From assembly GCF_012027595.1 (NCBI RefSeq), contig NZ_SNUR01000002.1:124001-188000 (forward strand): a stretch of DNA of 64,000 nucleotides. The letters run 5' to 3'. The notes below the pieces were generated by a model. That model was not told the origin of the DNA. It saw nothing but the letters and a program-made list of their open reading frames with translations, and ran no database searches. Shown here in pieces: positions 1 through 8,175 of the stretch. A program made the position numbers and the translations under genes. Every line of letters begins with the position of its first letter. Position 1 is the stretch's first letter. This DNA comes from Thermococcus sp. Bubb.Bath (lineage in GTDB: Archaea > Methanobacteriota_B > Thermococci > Thermococcales > Thermococcaceae).

Positions 1-636
1 CGAATCCCTCAGGAACTCCCGATCAAGCTTAAGCTTGATGCTATCTATAACGATGAAACCATAAAGCACTCCCAAAGCCAAGCCAAGTCCGAACGAGCTT
101 ACGATTCCCAAGGCTCCAAATGAGACAAGGACAAACAGAAAGAGAAACCTCAAAGAAAAAAGGATACTTTGGACAAAACTGTGCTCTGCTTTCCTCTTGG
201 CTATCATATATGTTGAGAGTAGGTTATAGGTAGCTCCGACCGCTGAGAAGAGCACAAACATTACTAAGAACTTGACAGAGGATACTTCGCTGAAAGACTC
301 AGATCGACTTATAATAAGGGCATAACCTATAGAAGCTAATGAGGACGCGATAAGGGTTAATATGAGTGCGCTCCCAACAACTCTCTCCCCGTATTTAGGA
401 TAAAATCTAATTATAGAGACGTTAAGCCCAAGGAGAGAAATTGAAAACACTAAGTTGAGTGCTGAGATGAGAGCAGAAGCAACACCAACATCAGAGGGAG
501 AATAAAGGTGAGTAGCAATACTCCAAAATACAAAACTAGCAACTGCCGTTACCATCGAGGATAACGAAATGTAAATTGAGTTCAGGTAAAGGGGGCTTCT
601 GAGGTTCTGGATCTCCTGTTTTATAATCTCTATCAT
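1..636 (-). CDS. Wzx-type polysaccharide flippase, 3' end cut by window edge
   Basis: An open frame starts at ATG 636 and runs without a stop to the window edge, giving 212 residues of the N-terminal part. It starts MIEIIKQEIQNLRS and is followed by repeated hydrophobic spans with short polar loops (for example SDVGVASALISALN), the pattern of MATE/Wzx-like polysaccharide exporters of the MVF superfamily. A GAGGG ribosome site precedes the start. It lies downstream of rmlD on the same strand with about 100 nt between them, so it probably exports a rhamnose-containing glycan precursor across the membrane. The family assignment is by topology and N-terminal style; substrate is inference. Confidence 0.75.
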   Translation of the reverse strand, partial: MIEIIKQEIQNLRSPLYLNSIYISLSSMVTAVASFVFWSIATHLYSPSDVGVASALISALNLVFSISLLGLNVSIIRFYPKYGERVVGSALILTLIASSLASIGYALIISRSESFSEVSSVKFLVMFVLFSAVGATYNLLSTYMIAKRKAEHSFVQSILFSLRFLFLFVLVSFGALGIVSSFGLGLALGVLYGFIVIDSIKLKLDREFLRDS

Positions 637-735
637 CTTCTTCCCTCTCAGAGGCTATGCCCGAGAAAATTATTAATTTTTCGGGTTCATCTAAAAAGAG
701 TGAATACAGGAAAGTTAACCTAGTGTTGAATTAGA

Positions 736-1605
736 TCAATCTCTATAATATGGTAACTTCCCCAGATACTCCCTTAGTCCTTCCATCCAGTCTGGCATCT
801 TGAGACCGAGCTCTTTCAGCTTTTTGTTTTCAAGCGCCGAAAACTTCGGCCTCCTCGCTAGTCTGTTTAGCTCATTTGACTTTATAGGTTTTATCTGAAC
901 ATCCAACTCTAGGATTTCAAATACTGCTTTGGCAAACTCGTACCATGAACAAACGCCTTCATTTACCATATGATAGATCCCAAACTCTGGTTTCAACTTT
1001 AAAAACTCCTTCAAAGTCCCGGCGACGTCCTTTGTATAAGTGGGACTCATGAACTGGTCATCTACAATTCTAAGCTGCTCCCCACGTTTTGCCTTTTCAA
1101 TAATCCACTCAATGAAATTGCCTCCTTTACCGCTAGCACCAGCCAGCCCGTATAGGCTGGCAACACGAATGATGTAGTGCTTTGGAGAGTAGTTCCGAGT
1201 GAAAATCTCGCCGGCGTACTTACTTGTCCCATAGACGTTTATCGGGTTGGGCATGTCGTCCTCATTATAGGGTTCTCCTTTTTCTCCGTCAAAAACATAA
1301 TCAGTGCTGATGTAAACGTTGACAGCACCGATTTTGGAGGCAACCCTCGCAACGTTCAGCGCCCCTATTGAGTTGACAGCAAACGCTTTTTCCGGGTACA
1401 CTTCGGCGTCATCAACCCTAACGTATGCGGCCGTGTTGATGATCACATCTGGCTTCAATCGCTTGAGGATTTCAAGGGTCTCTGGAACGGTTACATCGAG
1501 GTCTTTGTGAGTGAGAGGAACAACCTCAAACTCGGAATCATTACTGAAAACCTCTACCAAGTCTGTCCCGAGCTGACCGTTTGCTCCAATTATTGCAACC
1601 TTCAT
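736..1605 (-). CDS. rmlD: dTDP-4-dehydrorhamnose reductase
   Basis: Last step of dTDP-L-rhamnose synthesis, NAD(P)H-dependent reduction of dTDP-4-keto-L-rhamnose. The 289-residue protein has the normal family length. A GANGQLG nucleotide-binding loop sits at residues 7-13 and the short-chain dehydrogenase YxxxK pair is visible in VYGTSKYAGE near residue 130. The ATG at 1605 follows a GGTGG ribosome site and overlaps the stop of the PIN-domain gene by 4 nt, so the two are translationally coupled. It completes the rmlABCD set, the other three members lying upstream on the same strand. Confidence 0.93.
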   Translation of the reverse strand: MKVAIIGANGQLGTDLVEVFSNDSEFEVVPLTHKDLDVTVPETLEILKRLKPDVIINTAAYVRVDDAEVYPEKAFAVNSIGALNVARVASKIGAVNVYISTDYVFDGEKGEPYNEDDMPNPINVYGTSKYAGEIFTRNYSPKHYIIRVASLYGLAGASGKGGNFIEWIIEKAKRGEQLRIVDDQFMSPTYTKDVAGTLKEFLKLKPEFGIYHMVNEGVCSWYEFAKAVFEILELDVQIKPIKSNELNRLARRPKFSALENKKLKELGLKMPDWMEGLREYLGKLPYYRD

Positions 1606-2072
1606 AGAGCACCACCAAGTCTGCTTAATTTTTCAGGGTTATCAAGAAGGGTTATCCCTTCCCCTTCACACGCATCAGCAAAATCATTGTCGAAAGATAT
1701 CAGGTATTTAACATCATAGAACTTGCATGTGGCTAGAATTAGTGCATCATTGGGTAGCAGACCATATTTCATCATATACTCAATCGCAAGAGTTTCGATG
1801 GTCCTGTTAATTTCCAGATCAAAAAAGAGCTCGAAGAGCCTAACAAAATCCCTCAAGTCCTCTTTTAAGTTCTTGATCATTTCTGGGTTGTGTTTCAACG
1901 TGTAAGGGCGTTCTCCAGTTAACGCTCTGATGTAAACCATAAGGGCTTCACTGAACACTATTCCATTTGAATATAAAATATCGAATCCCTCTTTTAAGTC
2001 CAGCAGGTCTATATTGCCTTCCAGATGTTTGATTATTACGTTGGTATCCACGAAAGCTGCTAAACCGTCCAT
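1602..2072 (-). CDS. PIN-domain toxin (VapC-like)
   Basis: A 156-residue PIN-domain protein, presumably the ribonuclease toxin of a VapBC pair. Acidic metal-binding positions are visible: FVDTNVII at residues 7-14, a central Glu/Asp region, and FDNDFAD near the C-terminus. It overlaps the upstream antitoxin-like gene by 13 nt and rmlD by 4 nt, so the pair sits physically inside the rhamnose operon, between rmlC and rmlD. VapC proteins generally cleave tRNA or rRNA; the target here is unknown. Confidence 0.85.
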   Translation of the reverse strand: MDGLAAFVDTNVIIKHLEGNIDLLDLKEGFDILYSNGIVFSEALMVYIRALTGERPYTLKHNPEMIKNLKEDLRDFVRLFELFFDLEINRTIETLAIEYMMKYGLLPNDALILATCKFYDVKYLISFDNDFADACEGEGITLLDNPEKLSRLGGAL

Positions 2073-2248
2073 TCCTCTTCGACCTCTTCCAAGAGTCTTT
2101 TGAGGTCCACTCCCCTGAACCTTCCGTGAAGTTTCTTCACACTGTGCTCTATGATGATTTCCCTTTCGATTATTCTTTTGAGCCTGTTGATATCCAGTGT
2201 TTTCAAAATCTCATCTGGGACGTTGAGCTCTATGGCTATCTTTCCCAT
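2060..2248 (-). CDS. VapB-like antitoxin
   Basis: A 62-residue protein starting MGKIAIELNVPDEILK, the beta-strand-then-helix start typical of archaeal VapB-type antitoxins, with a charged C-terminal tail that would wrap the toxin. ATG 2248 follows GGGTGAGG. A TATA-like element (minus strand GTATTTTATATC, about 2279-2291) lies in the gap after rmlC, so the pair can be transcribed independently of the upstream rml genes and can drive rmlD as well. The partner is the overlapping PIN gene. The DNA-binding class is not clear from the sequence. Confidence 0.72.
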   Translation of the reverse strand: MGKIAIELNVPDEILKTLDINRLKRIIEREIIIEHSVKKLHGRFRGVDLKRLLEEVEEEWTV

Positions 2249-2300
2249 TTCCTCACCCGTTCAACTATTCTGCCTTGGAGATATAAAATACTTCGCTTCC

Positions 2301-2858
2301 CTAGAACACCCATCCCCTTTCAATCAGCTCCCTCAACGTCGGCCACTTCTGGTCCTTAAGCGAGATTATTGGATCTTCAACCGGCCATTTAATTCCAACA
2401 TCCGGGTCGTTCCATATTAGGCCGCCTTCATGGTCAGGAGCGTAGATGTTATCAACCTTGTAGACAACCTCTGCGACATCACTCAAAACAACAAACCCGT
2501 GGGCGAAGCCCCTTGGAATGTAGAGCTGATACTTGTTGAATTCCGACAAAATGACACCAACGTATTTTCCAAAGGTCAAGGAGTCTTTTCTCAAATCTAC
2601 TGCAATATCGTAGATAACTCCCCTTACGCACCTCACGATCTTCGCCTGGGCGTAAGGCTTCCTCTGGAAGTGCAGGCCCCTAAGAACACCGTACTTTGAG
2701 AGGGAGTGGTTGTCCTGCACGAACTCGCCCTTAATGCCGGCCTTCTCGAAGTCAGACTTCTTGTAGGTCTCCATGAAGAAGCCCCTCTCATCATCAAATA
2801 CCTTGGGCTTTATCAGGATAACATCTGGAATCTCCAACCGTTTAAACTCAAACGGCAT
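2301..2858 (-). CDS. rmlC: dTDP-4-dehydrorhamnose 3,5-epimerase
   Basis: Epimerises dTDP-4-keto-6-deoxyglucose at C3 and C5, the third step of dTDP-L-rhamnose synthesis. The 185-residue cupin has the family signature DNHSLSKYGVLRGLHFQ near residues 50-66, which carries the catalytic His. The ATG at 2858 is chosen because GGTGAT precedes it at proper spacing; a GTG nine nt upstream is the alternative. It lies 12 nt after rmlB in the same operon. Confidence 0.95.
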   Translation of the reverse strand: MPFEFKRLEIPDVILIKPKVFDDERGFFMETYKKSDFEKAGIKGEFVQDNHSLSKYGVLRGLHFQRKPYAQAKIVRCVRGVIYDIAVDLRKDSLTFGKYVGVILSEFNKYQLYIPRGFAHGFVVLSDVAEVVYKVDNIYAPDHEGGLIWNDPDVGIKWPVEDPIISLKDQKWPTLRELIERGWVF

Positions 2859-2870
2859 TTTTATCACCTT

Positions 2871-3872
2871 TCACCATCCTAACTTCCACGGCGTTGGATG
2901 GAGAACTTTTTCATCGACCAGCGGCCTCCACCATGCCTCGTTTTCAAGATACCATTCGACTGTCTTCTTGATCCCCTCTTCAAAGCTGTATTTCGGCCTC
3001 CACCGGAGGTCGCGGGTTATCTTCCAGGAATCGAGGGAATAGCGAAGGTCGTGGCCCGGTCTATCCTCGACGAATTCGATTAGATCCTGGTCTTTGCTCA
3101 TGAGGTTTAGAATGGTTTTGACAACATCAAGGTTTGTCCTCTCCTCACCGGCTGAGATGTTGTATATCTCTCTAGGCTCGCCTTTGAGCAAAACAGCTTC
3201 GATGGCCCTCACGTGATCCTCCACGTAGAGCCAGTCCCTAACGTTCTGGCCAGTGCCGTAGACAGGGATTTTCAGCCCCATGCTGGCGCGGATTATCGTC
3301 TTTGGAATGAGCTTCTCCGGGAACTGGTATGGGCCGTAGTTGTTGGTGCACCTCGTTATGGAAGCGTTTAGGTTGTAAGTTCTTGCCCATCCAAGGACAA
3401 GCATATCGCTGGCGGCTTTTGTAGCCGAATATGGTGAGGAAGGCATAAGGCGGTCGTTCTCGGTGAAAGAACCCTCAAGGGTATCCCCATAAACCTCGTC
3501 AGTGCTCACATGAATCAGTCGAACCTCACGGTTTTCTCTTCTTATCGCCTCTAAAATGGTATATGTTCCAATGACGTTGCTCTTCAAAAAGTGTTCCGGG
3601 CTTGAAATGCTCCTGTCCACGTGGCTTTCCGCGGCGAAGTGCACAATTCCATCAACCTTCGTGACGAGCTTTCTCACGAGTTCAGGGTTCGTTATGTCTC
3701 CCTTGACAAAAGTGTACCTTGGATCGTCTTCCAGGCCTTTTAGGTTCGCAGGGTTGGAGCCATAGCCGAGCTTGTCGAGGTTTATTATTTCCCAATCACT
3801 GTGTCTTTCTAAGATATAGTGAATGAAGTTACTACCAATGAACCCCATTCCACCTGTCACGAGTAGTCTCAT
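2871..3872 (-). CDS. rmlB: dTDP-glucose 4,6-dehydratase
   Basis: NAD-dependent dehydratase converting dTDP-glucose to dTDP-4-keto-6-deoxyglucose. It has 333 residues, an N-terminal GGMGFIGSNF dinucleotide loop, VSTDEVYG (catalytic Thr/Asp/Glu region) and YSATKAASD with the YxxxK pair. ATG 3872 follows GAGGTGG. It lies between rmlA and rmlC, 9 and 12 nt apart, which implies one transcript starting before rmlA. Confidence 0.96.
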   Translation of the reverse strand: MRLLVTGGMGFIGSNFIHYILERHSDWEIINLDKLGYGSNPANLKGLEDDPRYTFVKGDITNPELVRKLVTKVDGIVHFAAESHVDRSISSPEHFLKSNVIGTYTILEAIRRENREVRLIHVSTDEVYGDTLEGSFTENDRLMPSSPYSATKAASDMLVLGWARTYNLNASITRCTNNYGPYQFPEKLIPKTIIRASMGLKIPVYGTGQNVRDWLYVEDHVRAIEAVLLKGEPREIYNISAGEERTNLDVVKTILNLMSKDQDLIEFVEDRPGHDLRYSLDSWKITRDLRWRPKYSFEEGIKKTVEWYLENEAWWRPLVDEKVLHPTPWKLGW

Positions 3873-3881
3873 GGTTCCACC

Positions 3882-4940
3882 TCACAGTATCAGCCTGGAA
3901 TTGTCACCAATAACAAGTTTTCTGCCGAGTGGATGGCTGGTCCCGTTGATTATTTTTACGCCCCGCCCCATCAGGCTCTCCACTATTCTACCGGCGTTCC
4001 TTATCTCACTGCCCTCAAGTACTATTGAATCCTCGATTTCAGTGTTCTCAATGACGACATTGTCGCCGATGCTGGTGTATGGCCCGATGTAGGAGTTTCT
4101 TATGATGCAGTTCTTCCCGATAACCACCGGCCCCTTGATAACGGTATTCTCATCTATCTCGGTTCCTTTCTCGATTACAACCCTCCCGTGGATTCTAGCC
4201 TTTGTGTTAACCCTAATCTCGGTCTCTATGTCATCAAGAATGAGCCTGTTTGCGTCTAAAATGTCTTCTGGCTTTCCAGTATCCTTCCACCAGCCAGTTA
4301 CTTTTGTCCAGCCCACTGGGTAGCCGTGGTCGATGAGCCACTGGATTGCATCCGTAATCTCAAGCTCGTTCCTCCAGGACGGCTTTATATTCCTTACGGC
4401 CTCATGTATGATAGGTTTGAAGAAGTATATGCCGACCAGTGCAAGGTTGCTCGGCGGAACTTTGGGCTTTTCAATGAGGCGCTTGATAGTCTTGCCATCT
4501 TCGCTCAGCTCTGCAACGCCAAACTGCTGAGGGTTCGGAACCTCTTGGAGGAGTATACTAGCGTCAAAATCGTTCTCCTCGAAGTACTTCTTGTGTTCCA
4601 CTATCCCCTCGCGGAGAATGTTGTCCCCAAGGTACATTACGAAGTCTTCATCATTCAAGAAATCTCTCGCAACGAGAATAGCGTGGGCTAATCCTTTAGG
4701 TTCGCCCTGGTAGATGAACTCAATGTTGGCGTCCCATTCCCTGCTCTGGACCGTCTTCTTAACCTGATCTGCGTTGGGGCCGACTATTATTCCTATTTCG
4801 TGAACGCCTGCCTCGATGACGTCTTCAATAGCGTAGAACAACACTGGCTTGTTTGCCACTGGAATTAGCTGTTTCTGCTGGGAATATGTGAGCGGTCTTA
4901 GCCGGGTGCCGTGACCTCCTGATAAAATTAGAGCTTTCAT
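3882..4940 (-). CDS. rmlA: Glucose-1-phosphate thymidylyltransferase, long archaeal type
   Basis: Makes dTDP-glucose from glucose-1-phosphate and dTTP, the first rhamnose step. The N-terminal domain carries the nucleotidyltransferase signature GGHGTRLRPLT near residues 8-18. After about residue 240 the protein changes to hexapeptide left-handed beta-helix repeats (NTVIKGPVVIG, SYIGPYTSIGD), which is the long two-domain form of 352 residues. ATG 4940 is preferred over the upstream frame start because GGGGGAT lies just before it. A TATA element (minus strand ACTTTTATATCC, about 4967-4978) marks the operon promoter. Confidence 0.94.
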   Translation of the reverse strand: MKALILSGGHGTRLRPLTYSQQKQLIPVANKPVLFYAIEDVIEAGVHEIGIIVGPNADQVKKTVQSREWDANIEFIYQGEPKGLAHAILVARDFLNDEDFVMYLGDNILREGIVEHKKYFEENDFDASILLQEVPNPQQFGVAELSEDGKTIKRLIEKPKVPPSNLALVGIYFFKPIIHEAVRNIKPSWRNELEITDAIQWLIDHGYPVGWTKVTGWWKDTGKPEDILDANRLILDDIETEIRVNTKARIHGRVVIEKGTEIDENTVIKGPVVIGKNCIIRNSYIGPYTSIGDNVVIENTEIEDSIVLEGSEIRNAGRIVESLMGRGVKIINGTSHPLGRKLVIGDNSRLIL

Positions 4941-5039
4941 ATTATCCCCCGTAGTTATCACTTTGACGGGATATAAAAGTTTATTGTTGTTTGGTGATAC
5001 CTAGGGGAGGACATTTAAAAACAACAAATATACAACAAG

Positions 5040-5357
5040 TTACATCAGAACCAAGTCAATGAATGCATCCAGCTCATAGATCTCAAGGGGTATCACGTCG
5101 TTATCTCCAATTTCCTGAGCATAAATTTTGTCCTTCTCTTTCCAGAGAACGTACGACCTTAAGCCAAGCTTGGAAAGGTTCGGAAGTTGAGCTCTCTTTG
5201 GTTTCTTATCTGCAATAAAGAAAGCCGCTATGTGGCCGTCCTTGGCGAGGATGGTAAGGTCGAATACTTTGGCATCGGCAAACCTTGCGTTCTCTTGTAT
5301 TAGGAGCTTGAGCTTCGTCTTTTCCAGTACCTCCTCAACTTCGTCTAGGCTCAGCAT
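5040..5357 (-). CDS. Hypothetical protein, 105 aa
   Basis: A small acidic/basic mixed protein with the pattern of alternating strands and helices and no transmembrane segment. A GGTGA ribosome site precedes ATG 5357. I do not recognise a family. The central part (KVFDLTILAKDGHIAAFFIADKKPK) looks like a small alpha/beta domain in which a restriction-endonuclease-like fold is conceivable but unproven. It is a single gene between the rml operon and a divergent AbrB-like gene. Confidence 0.6.
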   Translation of the reverse strand: MLSLDEVEEVLEKTKLKLLIQENARFADAKVFDLTILAKDGHIAAFFIADKKPKRAQLPNLSKLGLRSYVLWKEKDKIYAQEIGDNDVIPLEIYELDAFIDLVLM

Positions 5358-5467
5358 TTTTGGTCACCAATAATTATTATCTTTTTGCGATAATATTTAT
5401 CACAAGAGTATTTAAAGTTTTCGTGAAATGGGAACGTGAGCTTGGTAAGGATACCGGGGGGTATATT

Positions 5468-5761
5468 ATGGATGCATTGGCCAAATTTCATGTGATTGTT
5501 CACAAGGTTGGTAGGATTGTGATCCCCATAGGCACGAGAAAGTTCTACAATATAAACCAAGGAGATGTCGTTGAAGTCACAATAAAGAAATATAACGATG
5601 GCAAAAAACCAAAGGAGGGTACTTTCACAGCTAAAGTTGGTGAGCATGGTTCTATATTCATCCCTAAACATTTGAGAAAAGTCATGAACATAAAGCCAGG
5701 TGATATCATAGAAGTGCTCTTGTTAGCCCATTACAAAGATGGGGGGGCTCAGAGGGGATAG
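5468..5761 (+). CDS. AbrB/SpoVT-like protein with two swapped-hairpin domains
   Basis: A 97-residue protein with two tandem AbrB-like units: the first around KVGRIVIPIGTRKFYNINQGDVVEV, the second around EHGSIFIPKHLRKVMNIKPGDIIEV. Each shows the strand-Gly-x-hydrophobic-x-Pro-x-x-hydrophobic-Arg-x-x-hydrophobic-x-hydrophobic-x-x-Gly-Asp pattern. Most AbrB antitoxins have one copy and dimerise; two copies in one chain suggest an intramolecular dimer that binds DNA alone. ATG 5468 is chosen because GGGGGGT lies six nt upstream and the two domains start right after it. No toxin partner is adjacent. Confidence 0.75.
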   Translation: MDALAKFHVIVHKVGRIVIPIGTRKFYNINQGDVVEVTIKKYNDGKKPKEGTFTAKVGEHGSIFIPKHLRKVMNIKPGDIIEVLLLAHYKDGGAQRG

Positions 5762-5909
5762 TCCTTTATTTCTGTCACAAACTTTGACTTTTGAGTGTCT
5801 AGTGCCCGCAGTTAAGGAAATACGTATCTGTCCCCCGATTTGCGACTCGGCGATTATGAGTTGTAGTGAAAAATGTTCCGTCGGTTTATTTTTCAAACCA
5901 TTTTTGAGC

Positions 5910-5928
5910 CGCGTGAGTTTCTCACGCG
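5910..5928 (+). promoter_or_regulatory. GC-rich hairpin, possible terminator
   Basis: An 8-bp perfect inverted repeat, CGCGTGAG, TTT loop, CTCACGCG, followed by a pyrimidine-rich stretch. It lies in the 234-nt gap between the AbrB-like gene and the winged-helix gene. It could end the upstream transcript or be a protein-binding site. Nothing else is recognised in the gap. Confidence 0.4.
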
Positions 5929-5980
5929 TCTTCTCCCTGCAAACCCCCCTGAAGTGGGAAACCCTTAAATCTTGGAAACT

Positions 5981-6002
5981 TCATCATCTAATTAGATGAT
6001 GA
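5981..6002. promoter_or_regulatory. 22-bp perfect palindrome over a start codon, candidate operator
   Basis: Positions 5981-6002 form an uninterrupted perfect palindrome whose left half is TCATCATCTAA. It spans the ATG (5996) of the winged-helix gene. A TATA-like CTTAAATC at about 5964-5971 lies some 30 nt before that ATG with no ribosome site, which suggests a leaderless transcript starting inside the palindrome. A symmetric site at the transcription start is the classic place for an autorepressor. Confidence 0.65.
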
Positions 6003-6703
6003 CTATGCCCTCCTTTATCCTTGATTTTCAGAAGTTGCTGCAAACCCTGGCCACGCTGTTCGGCATGAGTGAGTTCGACAGTAAAACCGCGGCGAAAGCC
6101 GTTGCAGAGTACCTTTATTTAAAAGAAAAAGACTCCCGCATCCTTGGAAGGGCGACACCTAAACTGATCTCAAACGATCTTAGAAGGCTCTACCAGATGG
6201 GGTTCCTCAGGCGCAGGAAAGTGCCGAGGAGATGCAAGAACAAGAAGGGGAAGAAGTACAACTGTGGATACAAGTACATGTACGAGATAACTGCCCAAGG
6301 ATGGCGTTATCTCAAACACCTGAGGGAGCGCCCCCTGTTCTTCACGCTGAAAGACATCATTGAAATATACTCTGGTGTTCCAGTTATCGCTAAAAAAGCC
6401 ACTCTCATAGAACTCCTTGAAAGGGATGATATTGGAAAGTTGTTTGTCTTGGTCAATCTTATCACCGACGACATCAACAGAATTTTCTCTTCCCGAGGAT
6501 TCAGGAGGTTCCAGATGCAAGAGCATCTGTTTAAACAATGGACTACCTTGCTAGCATACCATTATAGTGTTATCAGTGAACTCGAAAACCAGATTAAACA
6601 GAGAGATTTAAGGATATCCCTCTTAATGGAAGAGCTGAAGCGGTGCAGGGAACAGAAAAACAGACTGGGAGCGTTAAATTTACCATACTACTTGCAACCT
6701 TAG
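5996..6703 (+). CDS. Winged-helix DNA-binding protein with C-terminal coiled coil
   Basis: A 235-residue protein. Residues about 25-110 look like a winged helix (RATPKLISNDLRRLYQMGFL, then a basic Cys-containing wing RRKVPRRCKNKKGKKYNCGYKYMYEITAQGWRYL). The C-terminal 40 residues (SELENQIKQRDLRISLLMEELKRCREQKN) predict a coiled coil for oligomerisation. The style matches MarR/PadR-type archaeal regulators, but the exact family is not recognised. It stands alone, flanked by gaps of 234 and 315 nt. ATG 5996 is the first of three close ATGs and fits a leaderless start under the operator palindrome. Confidence 0.7.
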   Translation: MMTMPSFILDFQKLLQTLATLFGMSEFDSKTAAKAVAEYLYLKEKDSRILGRATPKLISNDLRRLYQMGFLRRRKVPRRCKNKKGKKYNCGYKYMYEITAQGWRYLKHLRERPLFFTLKDIIEIYSGVPVIAKKATLIELLERDDIGKLFVLVNLITDDINRIFSSRGFRRFQMQEHLFKQWTTLLAYHYSVISELENQIKQRDLRISLLMEELKRCREQKNRLGALNLPYYLQP

Positions 6704-6847
6704 TGTCTCCGGCTTTTTGGACAGAGTTGCAGCTTTACCAGTTTGTTTAGCTCTTCGGATCTCCCAAACAGTCAGTTTTTGTCCTTCCTCGGTCGCTGGT
6801 CAAAAAAATGATACACTCCTCCTCGGCTTGTACCCCATGTAGAGACT

Positions 6848-6865
6848 CCCCGAACCGGTTCGGGG
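6848..6865. terminator. 18-bp perfect palindrome with T-rich tail, probable terminator
   Basis: CCCCGAACC and GGTTCGGGG form a perfect 18-nt inverted repeat followed by TCTTGTCTTG, placed in the 315-nt gap between the winged-helix gene and the shortened AbiEii gene. The genes on both sides point toward the gap, so it may stop transcription from either direction. Apart from T-runs nothing else is seen in 6704-7018. Confidence 0.5.
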
Positions 6866-7018
6866 GGTCTTGTCTTGTTAATAAGCTTTTCGTCGTGATT
6901 CTGCTCAAGACCTGAAAGGTATAAAAAAACTATCCTAGTCCCCCTTGCAAATCTTCTGCAAAGCCTGGATCACTTTGATCATGGGTTTCACTTGTATTAT
7001 GATACCTTTATGAGCACT

Positions 7019-7420
7019 TTATGATGGCTTTGAGGGCTTTTTGATTTTCAGAGGTGGCCCCGTGGATCTTATTATTTTGAAATAGGCCGCAGCCTCATAA
7101 CCATTTACGGTATCTTTGAGGGCAATATTCTCCTCAAAATTAACTCCACTTTCCTTTCTGGCAATCTTGAGGGCATTCACAAGTTCTCTTCGTATTGTTT
7201 TACTATCGTATCCCTCCATGAGGGTAAAATCCAAATCATCGGAAAACCTGTAATTCCCAATGTAGACCTTTCTTATCCCCGTCCCTCCCTTTAATGCCAT
7301 TTTAAGGGATGTCTTTGAAAGTCCAAACAAAAGCCAGTTCTGGGCGTAATCTCTTTCCACAGTACTCTCAGGAACTCCCCTCTTTCTGGCAATTGCCTTG
7401 AGCTCAAATACCGGAATCAT
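7019..7420 (-). CDS. AbiEii-like nucleotidyltransferase toxin, C-terminally shortened
   Basis: The 133-residue product has the AbiEii core: ALKGGTGIRK (GGT at residues 45-47) and FSDDLDF at 60-66, the nucleotide-binding loop and metal-binding Asp pair of this DNA-polymerase-beta-like fold. Type IV AbiE toxins use it to block growth, in known cases by pairing with AbiEi. Family members are usually about 250-300 residues; this frame stops at GPPLKIKKPSKPS, where full-length members continue with a beta-strand of the core. It is therefore probably a remnant, or a minimal NTase. It overlaps the antitoxin gene by 4 nt. Confidence 0.7.
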   Translation of the reverse strand: MIPVFELKAIARKRGVPESTVERDYAQNWLLFGLSKTSLKMALKGGTGIRKVYIGNYRFSDDLDFTLMEGYDSKTIRRELVNALKIARKESGVNFEENIALKDTVNGYEAAAYFKIIRSTGPPLKIKKPSKPS

Positions 7421-8166
7421 TCCAAGCCCTCCAGTTCAACGTTGGCTATGACCCTCCATTTACTGTCAACATGCCCTTCTCTGGGCATCGTTGGGTCAAG
7501 GAGAACGTAATTCCTCGTTTTCGGCTTCGGCTTTGGTAGGTCAATATCTACTCCAAAATAGTCGCAGAGGTAGCCGAGTCTTCTTATGACTGCGGAGTTG
7601 TTCATTCTCAATGCATACCCTCTGAGCGTTTCGGCGTTGAGTTCCTCCATGAAAGCTTTGGCAACCTCGATTATTCCTCCGCAATATCTCGGCTTGTCCA
7701 GGCAGTCCACCACAGTCTTCTCCCTGTCTGTTATGGGAACTTGAAACTCCTCAATCCAGGTTTTTTCAACACCAAAGTATTTTTCGGGCTTTATTCTGAC
7801 GATTTTATATCTAACCCCAAAAACCCTGATATCCTGCTTTTTCTTTCTTGCAGTCGTCTGGACAAATACAGTGCTGGGGATCTGCTCGGTAAAACCGTGA
7901 TAGTTGAGGGCTGACCAGTAAGCTATGGCTGAGGGTTTTACAAGAAGTGAGCCTATTATGAACTCGTGAAGCGTGTATTCTCCTTTTTCTGCCCCCAGAG
8001 GAATGATGATGTATTTTCCTTTTTCAATTCTTTCAACCCAGCCTCTTTTCTCAAGCCTGCTGAGGAGAACTTTCAGGGTGTTTCTGTCGAGGCCTGTTAT
8101 CTTGGCCGCCTCCCCTATGGTGAAGACCCTCTTTCTTGCGAGTTTGCTGAGCAGTTCAATTCTCAT
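7417..8166 (-). CDS. AbiEi-type antitoxin / transcriptional regulator
   Basis: A 249-residue protein with an N-terminal winged helix (residues 1-60, FTIGEAAKITGLDRNTLKVLLSRL) and a C-terminal domain with the AbiEi hallmark sequence SAIAYWSALNYHG, IPSTVFVQTTARKK and DREKTVVDCLDKPRYCGG. AbiEi proteins bind their own promoter and neutralise AbiEii without direct contact. ATG 8166 lies between an imperfect dyad (8176-8203) and the toxin gene that overlaps its 3' end. The antitoxin is intact while its toxin is shortened. Confidence 0.85.
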   Translation of the reverse strand: MRIELLSKLARKRVFTIGEAAKITGLDRNTLKVLLSRLEKRGWVERIEKGKYIIIPLGAEKGEYTLHEFIIGSLLVKPSAIAYWSALNYHGFTEQIPSTVFVQTTARKKKQDIRVFGVRYKIVRIKPEKYFGVEKTWIEEFQVPITDREKTVVDCLDKPRYCGGIIEVAKAFMEELNAETLRGYALRMNNSAVIRRLGYLCDYFGVDIDLPKPKPKTRNYVLLDPTMPREGHVDSKWRVIANVELEGLE

Positions 8167-8175
8167 AATTATCCA

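Noticed and set aside
6848-6865. Palindrome containing GGTTCGGGG as a tRNA T-arm
   Set aside because: There is no matching anticodon or acceptor stem around it; it is a plain perfect palindrome followed by T-rich sequence.
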